Part shown: positions 24,324 to 29,722 of the stretch, in pieces
Numbering within the stretch: the stretch's first letter is position 1
How the letters are laid out: each line of letters begins with the position of its first letter
Source: a virus
IMG/VR virus record: IMGVR_UViG_3300025138_000165
Location: 1 to 34,147 of that record
Strand: one strand, 5' to 3'
DNA: 34,147 nt
The notes under the pieces: generated by a model
The model's database searches: none
What the model saw: the letters and a program-made list of their open reading frames with translations, nothing else
Told to the model about the DNA's origin: nothing
Program-made: the position numbers and the translations under genes

Positions 24324-26080
24324 TACACTGCTCCTCCATCTGTTATTGTCCAACTGTGGTCTGCTATCAATGCTGCCCTTGCTAACGCTGCTGCACTTCC
24401 TGCGGTGTACTGAGACCCTCCTGCACCTAATGTAACTGTATTGCTATTGGTTGCCTCAAACCTTACCAATAAAGCATCATAATCAGATGTAGCAATTACC
24501 CTTGACGCTGTCCCTGTAAAGTTTATCAAGTTGGTGATAGATTGAAAGTTAACAGCAGAATCAAATACTAAATTAAAAGTTCCTATTTTTACATTAAAGA
24601 AAGCATTTTGCATAGTAGTGACTCCTCTAAAATCCATATTAGAACCAAATGTTATTGAATCTAAATTTGGTGTCGCTCTTGCAAAACTTAGCATATTGGT
24701 TAATGCAGTAGTAGTTGTCATATTAAAATTCAATGTGCTAACACCTTCCATTTCATAAAAGGCTGCATTTAAAGCTGTGCAGTTAGGATGATTCCAATTT
24801 AAAGTAAGAGTAGAACCATCAACATATCTACTTGCTGAAAATAAGAATTGACACTGCCCTGTAGCAGTTGGCATAGACCAATCTGCTATTGTAGGAGTAG
24901 GGCCTGCTGTAGCGGCTGTAAGGCTGTATCCGTTTCTAAAAAAGAACCTACTAAAACTACCCGTCATTGATGCCCAATTATTCCAACTTGTTCCGAAATT
25001 GTGATTAGTAAAGTGAAGCCTTCTTGTGTCATAGAACACTTCATTTGCAAAAGTAACACTTGAAACATCTATTGTACTTAATCCTGCTATCTCTTCAAGG
25101 TGTTGCGCTCCTTTAAAAGCAAATGACATATTAGTAACATTGGATGTATCCCAACCTGTTAAGTTGACACTTTTTAAAGCAAAAGCATTAAATGCAAATT
25201 CTTTTATATTTTTTATTCCCGAAGTGTTATTCCAAGTTGAAAGGTCGGGCGTAGAAATTCCGTTAAATATAGGGGTGCTAAGGAATCCTGCTTGCTGAAA
25301 GAAATCTTCTAAAGTAACCCCTGCTGTCCTTAAAGTCCAATTACTTAAATCTGTAGCAGGAAGTAAACAAGACCTAAAAAACATTTCTTTCATAGTAGCC
25401 GTTGAACTCCAATCTAAATTAGGGGCAGTTACAGTACAGCCTCCTGTGAGTCTACCGCACTCTGTCATAAACCCTTCAGCGTTTGTAAAGCCACTTGTGT
25501 CCCAACCTGTTAGATTAATATTGGTTGCCTTTGTTAAACCGTTTAACATATCGGAAGAGTCACCTGCAAAGTTCCCTGTATTTTGCCAATTAGACAAGTC
25601 GCACTCAGTAAGTGCGAAACATTGAAAAAACATTTGCGATGGTCTTCTGTCTGTTAAACCTGTTATATCGGGATAGTCTGAAGGTAATGATGTTAAGTTA
25701 GGGAATACTCCAAAAGCTCCAAAGAAACTTTTCCATTCTATATTCCCCCATTGAACTATTCTTGTTAAGTAGTCTTTCCAAGCACCCGCAATAGTTGCAT
25801 AATTAAAGGCAGGGAAAGTTCCGCTTATCTTTACTTGATATGTTCCTGTAGAAGCGTAAACGTGAGACCCTCCGTTCCAAGTGGTTACTGTATCTACAGT
25901 ACCATCTCCCCAATCAACTTGAGCGTTATACGTTAGGGTGTTTATTCCTCTTAACAAAAAGGCATCACTACCTGTAACAGTAAGCTCCATTATGAATCCA
26001 TCGAATGTAGGACCCGATGGAATTCCGGTGTTACCACCGCCACCTCCTATGGCATTCGATATGGATATTTGCATTGGCAT
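24323..26080 (-). CDS. BspA/DUF285-like leucine-rich-repeat protein with PKD-like domain, candidate receptor-binding protein, 585 aa
   Basis: After a Gly-rich start (GGGGG, 12-16), residues about 30-90 resemble a PKD domain (VDWGDG at 55-60, then HVYASTGTYQVKISG). The remaining 480 residues are irregular repeats with phrases such as INLTGWDTSGFTNAEGF and SVNLTGWDTSNVTNMSFAF. The GWDTSNVTNM phrase is the hallmark of BspA-type (DUF285) repeats, which mediate surface adhesion in bacteria. In a phage tail region this suggests recognition of a host surface sugar or protein. It lies between a basic-protein block and the lysis genes and overlaps the next gene as TAATG. No signal peptide is present, which fits a virion protein and not a secreted one. 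Confidence 0.82.
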   Translation of the reverse strand: MPMQISISNAIGGGGGNTGIPSGPTFDGFIMELTVTGSDAFLLRGINTLTYNAQVDWGDGTVDTVTTWNGGSHVYASTGTYQVKISGTFPAFNYATIAGAWKDYLTRIVQWGNIEWKSFFGAFGVFPNLTSLPSDYPDITGLTDRRPSQMFFQCFALTECDLSNWQNTGNFAGDSSDMLNGLTKATNINLTGWDTSGFTNAEGFMTECGRLTGGCTVTAPNLDWSSTATMKEMFFRSCLLPATDLSNWTLRTAGVTLEDFFQQAGFLSTPIFNGISTPDLSTWNNTSGIKNIKEFAFNAFALKSVNLTGWDTSNVTNMSFAFKGAQHLEEIAGLSTIDVSSVTFANEVFYDTRRLHFTNHNFGTSWNNWASMTGSFSRFFFRNGYSLTAATAGPTPTIADWSMPTATGQCQFLFSASRYVDGSTLTLNWNHPNCTALNAAFYEMEGVSTLNFNMTTTTALTNMLSFARATPNLDSITFGSNMDFRGVTTMQNAFFNVKIGTFNLVFDSAVNFQSITNLINFTGTASRVIATSDYDALLVRFEATNSNTVTLGAGGSQYTAGSAAALARAALIADHSWTITDGGAV

Positions 26081-26083
26081 ATA

Positions 26084-26275
26084 TTACTTCTTTTTAAAAG
26101 GGAACGCTCTATTTAAAGAATCTCTACGCTCGTCACATCCACAGTCTTCAACTCCTAATGCTTCAGAAACTTTTTTAACTGCAGTCTTTATACCTGTAGC
26201 TTTTGTAAATTTCTCTACACTATCACCAAGCCCTCTGCTCGGTTGATTGAAAGTTGGTTTCTGTTTGTATGACAT
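26084..26275 (-). CDS. Conserved small phage protein with CGC motif, 63 aa
   Basis: The sequence has GLGDSVEKFTKATGIKTAVK, then EDCGCDERRDSLNRAFPFKK. I recall this DCGCD-R motif in small proteins next to tail genes of Bacteroidota phages, with no known role. It is basic at both ends and carries two cysteines separated by one residue. It starts two bases beyond the stop of the 35-aa gene and precedes the BspA-like gene by 3 nt. Confidence 0.68.
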   Translation of the reverse strand: MSYKQKPTFNQPSRGLGDSVEKFTKATGIKTAVKKVSEALGVEDCGCDERRDSLNRAFPFKKK

Positions 26276-26277
26276 TG

Positions 26278-26385
26278 TTACACGTTTTTAAACATAAGCT
26301 TGCTGATGAGCTTATTCCAAGTTCTCTTACATAATAGTCCAAAGGAAATAATTTTATTTCCTAACCATACTAAAGCCCTTCCCAT
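26278..26385 (-). CDS. Micro-protein, basic and amphipathic, 35 aa
   Basis: It reads MGRALVWLGNKIISFGLLCK then RTWNKLISKLMFKNV. The ATG overlaps the upstream TAA as TAATG and the stop falls 2 nt before the next ATG. This tight fit supports a real translated gene in what would otherwise be a 109-nt gap. The first half is hydrophobic with a Lys/Arg-rich second half, so membrane association is possible. No family is recognised. Confidence 0.55.
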   Translation of the reverse strand: MGRALVWLGNKIISFGLLCKRTWNKLISKLMFKNV

Positions 26386-26705
26386 TAGATTTTGTAAGAG
26401 CCCTTCTTAAGCTCTTTCATTAGTTTAGCTCGAGCCACCTTACCTTTTGCAGGGTCTGTTTTTTCTAATTTTAAAATCTGAGCTTTCGCCTTTTTGATTT
26501 GTTCGGGACTCATCTTAGTAAAGCCTTGTGCTTTTGCGTTCTTTTTTGAAAATGAATCGGTTGATGGGGAGACGTTAGCCCTCTTTTCTCTTCTCTCTAC
26601 TTTCTTCTCTTGTCTCTTTGCTTTTCTCTTTGCCTTCTTCTTATCATCATCATCATTAAACTGAGTGTTCGCTAAAGGAAGAGAAGTTCTTACTTGGTAT
26701 TTCAT
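26385..26705 (-). CDS. Lys/Arg-rich small protein, 106 aa
   Basis: After an acidic DDDD patch the sequence becomes extremely basic (KKKAKRKAKRQEKKVERREK), then has a short helical domain (MSPEQIKKAKAQILKLEKTD) and a basic end. It is one of about ten small basic proteins encoded consecutively. Charge suggests nucleic-acid binding, perhaps packaged with DNA, but no fold is recognisable. Confidence 0.65.
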   Translation of the reverse strand: MKYQVRTSLPLANTQFNDDDDKKKAKRKAKRQEKKVERREKRANVSPSTDSFSKKNAKAQGFTKMSPEQIKKAKAQILKLEKTDPAKGKVARAKLMKELKKGSYKI

Positions 26706-26717
26706 AATCGGGTTTGT

Positions 26718-26933
26718 TTACTTTTTAATAAGCTTTGTAAGATGTGGACCTACCTGTCCGTTCTTAATACATTTGTGCTCGTAAGACATTGAGTGGTCTC
26801 CACCGTAAGCGTGACCATAATCTTTTTTAGACATTGCCTTAGACTCGTTTCTACGAGACTTCATTGATTGAGACTTCTTTCCGTTCTTTGCTCCTAATGA
26901 CTCGTCGAGTCTTGAATTGTAACCTTGTGCCAT
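26718..26933 (-). CDS. Basic small protein, 71 aa
   Basis: The start taken is the ATG of MAQGYNSRLDESLGAKNGKK. A reading starting eight codons earlier would overlap the upstream gene and include an implausible MQQVKKKI leader. It has SMKSRRNESKAMSKKDYGHA and a C-terminal HKCIKNGQVGPHLTKLIKK. I recall LDESLGAKNGKK-type proteins in other marine phages, role unknown. A 12-base A-run precedes the start on the sense strand. Confidence 0.65.
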   Translation of the reverse strand: MAQGYNSRLDESLGAKNGKKSQSMKSRRNESKAMSKKDYGHAYGGDHSMSYEHKCIKNGQVGPHLTKLIKK

Positions 26934-26944
26934 AATTTTTTTTT

Positions 26945-27136
26945 TTACCTGTTGCAACCGAAGTTGTTTGCGAATGTAGCCATCTTGACCACATTTGATT
27001 TATATTTGTTTTTGTTCTTTAACACAGAAGATGCAGCAGCGCAAGTTGACTTACCCTTCATATTCTTGTCTACCCAAGCGGTAAACTTCCCTTCGTTTGC
27101 TTTTTTGATTTTTATGTCTGCTTTCTTTCGTGCCAT
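26945..27136 (-). CDS. Basic small protein with two Cys, 63 aa
   Basis: It reads MARKKADIKIKKANEGKFTA, then WVDKNMKGKSTCAAASSVLK and ends VVKMATFANNFGCNR. The two cysteines flank a helical middle. Similar IKIKKANEGKFTAW proteins occur, as I recall, in other phages of Bacteroidota and in marine metagenomes. A TATATTTG box ends 7 nt before the ATG, which would give an almost leaderless mRNA. Function unknown. Confidence 0.68.
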   Translation of the reverse strand: MARKKADIKIKKANEGKFTAWVDKNMKGKSTCAAASSVLKNKNKYKSNVVKMATFANNFGCNR

Positions 27137-27143
27137 AACATTA

Positions 27144-27151
27144 CAAATATA
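27144..27151 (-). promoter_or_regulatory. -7 box (TATATTTG) in the basic-protein block
   Basis: It matches TAnnTTTG on the minus strand, in the 15-nt gap between the 96-aa and 63-aa genes. The spacing to the ATG leaves no room for a leader. A chance match in AT-rich DNA cannot be excluded. Confidence 0.3.
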
Positions 27152-27442
27152 CTAATATTTTCCTTGACGACTTTTAGGTGAGCTCTTCGTTGAGCCACCT
27201 TTACCCGCCCATAGGTTCTTACAGGACCAATATCTTGCTGTTAGTTTTGACTTAGCCGTGTTGCACTTGTGTCGTGCCTTGAATGATTTACGTGCTGCCG
27301 GTGAATAGTTGTGACCATAGCCCTTAGCACCAAAGTGAATCAGCTTCTCCTTGCCACCTTCACAGGCTTTCACCATCTTCTTCTTACCGGGTCTGTCTGA
27401 TGCAGTAACCCTGTTACATTTCATCTTACTCTTCTCAGCCAT
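27152..27442 (-). CDS. Basic cysteine-containing conserved viral protein, 96 aa
   Basis: The sequence includes DRPGKKKMVKACEGGKEKLI, then HFGAKGYGHNYSPAARKSFK, ARHKC and TARYWSCKNLW. I recall a widespread small viral family with this SDRPGKK-VKAC-GGKEK-HFG plan (also in cyanophages), without known function. Four Cys and several His could bind metal. Its ATG overlaps the upstream stop as TAATG. Confidence 0.72.
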   Translation of the reverse strand: MAEKSKMKCNRVTASDRPGKKKMVKACEGGKEKLIHFGAKGYGHNYSPAARKSFKARHKCNTAKSKLTARYWSCKNLWAGKGGSTKSSPKSRQGKY

Positions 27443-27696
27443 TATCTTTTGGTATATTGTTTTGTCACCTTTCCTGCCGGAGTGTTAGATACAACCTGCT
27501 TACCTTTTCGACCTTCACGTTTCTTTTTACGAGCAGTTCTTCTACGCTCTGCCTTAGTCATACTCTGAGCCTTCTTCAATGGTAAACACCTATCGGGATT
27601 CTTCTTGTTCTTGCTTGTGCCACAAGCCCCCTTGATGGAGCCATCAGCTCCTATACGAACCCAATTCTCATCTCGCCACTTCTTAAGCTCACTCAT
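27442..27696 (-). CDS. Basic conserved viral protein with CGTS and DRCLP motifs, 84 aa
   Basis: It begins MSELKKWRDENWVRIGADGS, followed by IKGACGTSKNKKNPDRCLPL and an extremely basic TARKKKREGRKGKQVV tail. I recall this WVRIG-DG-I-G-CGTSK-NPDRCLP plan in several phage groups as a domain of unknown function. Two Cys may pair or bind metal. The stop overlaps the next ATG, and its own ATG overlaps the upstream stop. Confidence 0.72.
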   Translation of the reverse strand: MSELKKWRDENWVRIGADGSIKGACGTSKNKKNPDRCLPLKKAQSMTKAERRRTARKKKREGRKGKQVVSNTPAGKVTKQYTKR

Positions 27697-27821
27697 TACT
27701 TTTTCTTTGTATGAGTGTATCCTTTTTTCTTTAGAGCGTTGTGCTGTGCGAGGGTAGAAGCAACCTTCTTTATCCCCGTCTTGCTGTACATATTATGCAC
27801 CTTGAATTTTTTAGTAGCCAT
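27696..27821 (-). CDS. Micro-protein, very basic, 41 aa
   Basis: It reads MATKKFKVHNMYSKTGIKKV, then ASTLAQHNALKKKGYTHTKK and a final K. The stop TAA overlaps the next ATG (TAATG), and the upstream gene ends 2 nt before its own ATG, so it fills the space exactly. I recall an MYSK-G-KVAKTLAQHNALKKKGYTHTK-type sequence in other marine phages. Function unknown. Confidence 0.65.
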   Translation of the reverse strand: MATKKFKVHNMYSKTGIKKVASTLAQHNALKKKGYTHTKKK

Positions 27822-27823
27822 AG

Positions 27824-27988
27824 TTATTTCTTTTTTGAACCCTTAGCGTAATTAGGGTCTTTACAATATTTACTTGCCGCCATATTAGCGTATGCCGATG
27901 GGTAGGTGTCGAAGGTTCTCTTCGCCCACGCTATTCCTGCGGGACATATCTTGTTGCCTTTACTCTTTACTCTACCGCTCTTTGCCAT
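27824..27988 (-). CDS. Small basic conserved phage protein, 54 aa
   Basis: It reads MAKSGRVKSKGNKICPAGIA, WAKRTFDTYPSAYANMAASK and YCKDPNYAKGSKKK. The ICPAGIAWAK-TFDTYPSAYAN-AASKYCKDP pattern is one I recall from many marine and crAss-like phages, always as a small protein of unknown role. Two Cys flank an aromatic-rich core between basic tails. Its ATG overlaps the stop of the upstream 75-aa gene as TAATG. Confidence 0.7.
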   Translation of the reverse strand: MAKSGRVKSKGNKICPAGIAWAKRTFDTYPSAYANMAASKYCKDPNYAKGSKKK

Positions 27989-28215
27989 TACTTAGTTGTA
28001 AATCCTTGAAATTTTGCTAATCCCGTGATGTTCGCACGTGACTTTCTTTCTCTACGTTTTTTCTTAGCTACTTCTCTCTTAGCTTTTCTCTCAAGCTTTC
28101 TTTCTTCACGAGTAGCTTTAGTCATATCCTCAAGACGCTCAAGACGCTCAATGACTTTGTTCTTAAATGGAACCTTGTCCTTATCCTCTTTGTTGTTAGA
28201 TTCTTTGTCAGCCAT
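27988..28215 (-). CDS. Small charged helical protein, 75 aa
   Basis: A highly charged helix: an acidic start (MADKESNNKEDKDKVPFKNK), a heptad-like ERLERLEDMTKATREERK, then an Arg/Lys stretch and the end RANITGLAKFQGFTTK. It lies 4 nt after the 178-aa gene. It may be a coiled-coil nucleic-acid-associated protein. No family recognised. Confidence 0.65.
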   Translation of the reverse strand: MADKESNNKEDKDKVPFKNKVIERLERLEDMTKATREERKLERKAKREVAKKKRRERKSRANITGLAKFQGFTTK

Positions 28216-28219
28216 TTTC

Positions 28220-28756
28220 TTATTTTATTCTTTTACCCTTTAAAGGATTTAAGGATTCTCCCTTTTTCATTTTTTGAAACACAGGAATTTTTTCTTTTAG
28301 ATTACGAGATTTTTGTTTTGCACCTCTGCCGCCCGTTTTATTATTCGGGGTTTTGTTTGGAGGAGTAGGTTCTTTATCCCTTTGTCTATTAGCCTTTGGA
28401 GGTTTTGCTTTCTTCTTTAGCCTTGGTGCATCCACCTGCTTCATAAGGAGCTTCTCTTTCTTTGTCTTTACTCTGAAGCCTTTTTCCTTCTGCTTCTGCT
28501 GTCTTGCATCTTTCGCATCAGACACCCTGTCCATCTTAGACTGAAGCTTAGCAACCTTCTTGGTTACTTTTACTTCGTCGGCTTTAAGACCGGAGGCTAC
28601 ACGGTCAGCTCTTTTCTTGAGCTCAAGCCTTTTAGCTTTTGCTTTTGCTTGCTTTTTCTTTTCCTTCTCGTCCGGGTCATTTGCAGTATTAGCCCTTGAT
28701 TGGATGTTATCAACCGCCCTGTTCTTGAATGAATAACTATTGTAATCCTTAGCCAT
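28220..28756 (-). CDS. Lys-rich basic protein heading the basic-protein block, 178 aa
   Basis: The start chosen is MAKDYNSYSFKNRAVDNIQS; a reading seven codons longer starts where the promoter-like box lies. Most of the protein is Lys/Arg/Ala-rich (KKKQAKAKAKRLELKKRADR), with a Pro/Asn-rich section and an RNLKEKIPVFQKMKKGES end. It is one of the most basic proteins in the window. A TAACTTTG box lies 18 nt upstream. It could coat nucleic acid. No family is recognised, and low complexity makes homology unreliable. Confidence 0.65.
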   Translation of the reverse strand: MAKDYNSYSFKNRAVDNIQSRANTANDPDEKEKKKQAKAKAKRLELKKRADRVASGLKADEVKVTKKVAKLQSKMDRVSDAKDARQQKQKEKGFRVKTKKEKLLMKQVDAPRLKKKAKPPKANRQRDKEPTPPNKTPNNKTGGRGAKQKSRNLKEKIPVFQKMKKGESLNPLKGKRIK

Positions 28757-28774
28757 AACTTTTTTATCTTTACA

Positions 28775-28782
28775 CAAAGTTA
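28775..28782 (-). promoter_or_regulatory. -7 box (TAACTTTG) for the basic-protein block, in a divergent intergenic gap
   Basis: It lies in the 40-nt space between the leftward 178-aa gene and the rightward regulator gene. A plus-strand TATCTTTA at 28765-28772 could be the opposing -7 box, so the two promoters would nearly overlap and might compete. Confidence 0.45.
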
Positions 28783-28796
28783 CTAAAATTAAATTT

Positions 28797-29234
28797 ATGC
28801 CTATTGACGATTATCTTAAGTATTGGAAGGTTGTACGATACTTTGTAAAAGCGAAATACAACATAACTCAAGCTGAATTAGATATGCTACTGTTTCTAAG
28901 AACGGAAAAATACTTTTCCAAAAATAGATTCGATGACTTTGATGAGCTACTCAGTTGGAATGTTAATAGGTTTGACAAACTAAAACGTGACGGTTGGATT
29001 GAAGTCTTTCGCAAAAGGAAGGGGAACAACAAGGCTCTATACCAACTGTCGTACAAAGCGCAACGTATGCTAACATCTATATATGAAAAGTTGAAGGGAG
29101 AGTCTATGCCAACATCTCCATCTAAGAACTCTATGTTTCAGAAGAATGTCTCATACTCCGACAAGGTTCATCGCAATATGATAAAGGAGATGAACGCATT
29201 TATAAAACAACAACGACATCGCGCTCTTGAATGA
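28797..29234 (+). CDS. Winged-helix-like putative transcription regulator, 145 aa
   Basis: It is the only plus-strand gene inside the late block. The sequence (MPIDDYLKYWKVVRYFVKAK, then ITQAELDMLLFLRTEKYFSK) has the helix pattern of MarR-type winged helices. The recognition-helix region is about FDELLSWNVNRFDKLKRDGW, and the wing is IEVFRKRKGNNKALYQLS. A conserved-looking tail (SYSDKVHRNMIKEMNAFIKQ) follows. I recall similar proteins in marine phages. Its 3' end overlaps that of groES by 35 nt tail to tail, and its 5' end faces the basic-protein block. It could switch or repress late transcription. Fold call is moderate, function inferred. Confidence 0.75.
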   Translation: MPIDDYLKYWKVVRYFVKAKYNITQAELDMLLFLRTEKYFSKNRFDDFDELLSWNVNRFDKLKRDGWIEVFRKRKGNNKALYQLSYKAQRMLTSIYEKLKGESMPTSPSKNSMFQKNVSYSDKVHRNMIKEMNAFIKQQRHRALE

Positions 29235-29457
29235 TGGTGTACTGCTCACCCTCAATCATCATTGTGTAGCACTGACGCTTGTCAAAGTAAATTTCATCAC
29301 CCTCGTTGATAATAGATACATCTGTGCCCGGCTTAACAACTGTAGCTTTATGGTATCTGAAGGCACTTGCATCCTGTGCGGATAATAATAGTCCGGAGTC
29401 CGTCTTTACTTCTTCCTCTATCAAGCTTACGATTATATGTTTTCCGATTGGTTTCAT
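29200..29457 (-). CDS. groES: Phage co-chaperonin GroES (Cpn10), 85 aa
   Basis: The N-terminus MKPIGKHIIVSLIEEEVKTD aligns with the first GroES strand. The mobile-loop tripeptide region is SGLLLSAQD (21-29), where GroES has GGIVL. The remainder (ATVVKPGTDVSIINEGDEIY, then EGEQYTIIQERDVV) follows the GroES barrel with its G-D turn and closing strands. It is about ten residues shorter than bacterial GroES and lacks the classic roof-hairpin sequence. It caps the GroEL ring during substrate folding. It is the last gene of the groEL unit, and its ATG overlaps the stop of the 65-aa gene as ATGA. It overlaps the plus-strand regulator gene by 35 nt. Confidence 0.85.
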   Translation of the reverse strand: MKPIGKHIIVSLIEEEVKTDSGLLLSAQDASAFRYHKATVVKPGTDVSIINEGDEIYFDKRQCYTMMIEGEQYTIIQERDVVVVL

Positions 29458-29651
29458 TCAAATGATTTAATTAACATTACTAAAAGTATAACAGCTATAA
29501 CACCGAGGTAAAATAGACTACCCCATATAGCATACCGTAGAATAGTTCTCTTGTTGTACAAACGCTTTTTGTATAGTTCACGTATGCTTTCACCTAAGTC
29601 TGCATCATTTGGATAGGCATCCATAAGCTTCTTGATTATACTCTCTCTCAT
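29454..29651 (-). CDS. Single-pass small membrane protein in the chaperonin cassette, 65 aa
   Basis: A charged N-terminal half (MRESIIKKLMDAYPNDADLG, then ESIRELYKKR) is followed by one hydrophobic segment, about 41-61 (AIWGSLFYLGVIAVILLVML). Topology is likely N-in with the helix at the C-terminus. It lies between the 22-aa peptide and groES, coupled to groES by an ATGA overlap. Its presence in the cassette is unexplained. It might anchor chaperonin substrates at the membrane or be an unrelated early or lysis protein. No family recognised. Confidence 0.68.
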   Translation of the reverse strand: MRESIIKKLMDAYPNDADLGESIRELYKKRLYNKRTILRYAIWGSLFYLGVIAVILLVMLIKSFE

Positions 29652-29653
29652 TT

Positions 29654-29722
29654 CTATTTTTTATTAGCCACTACTACAAGTGCTGCTACAAAAGCTGCTA
29701 TTATTAATACTACTTGTGTCAT
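29654..29722 (-). CDS. Hydrophobic micro-peptide between groEL and the 65-aa gene, 22 aa
   Basis: The ORF reads MTQVVLIIAAFVAALVVVAN plus two Lys: one membrane helix and a basic end. The ATG overlaps the groEL stop as ATGA and the TAG stop lies 2 nt before the next ATG. This exact packing, the same overlap style as at neighbouring genes, makes translation likely. It is too short for standard gene callers. Its role is unknown. Confidence 0.55.
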   Translation of the reverse strand: MTQVVLIIAAFVAALVVVANKK

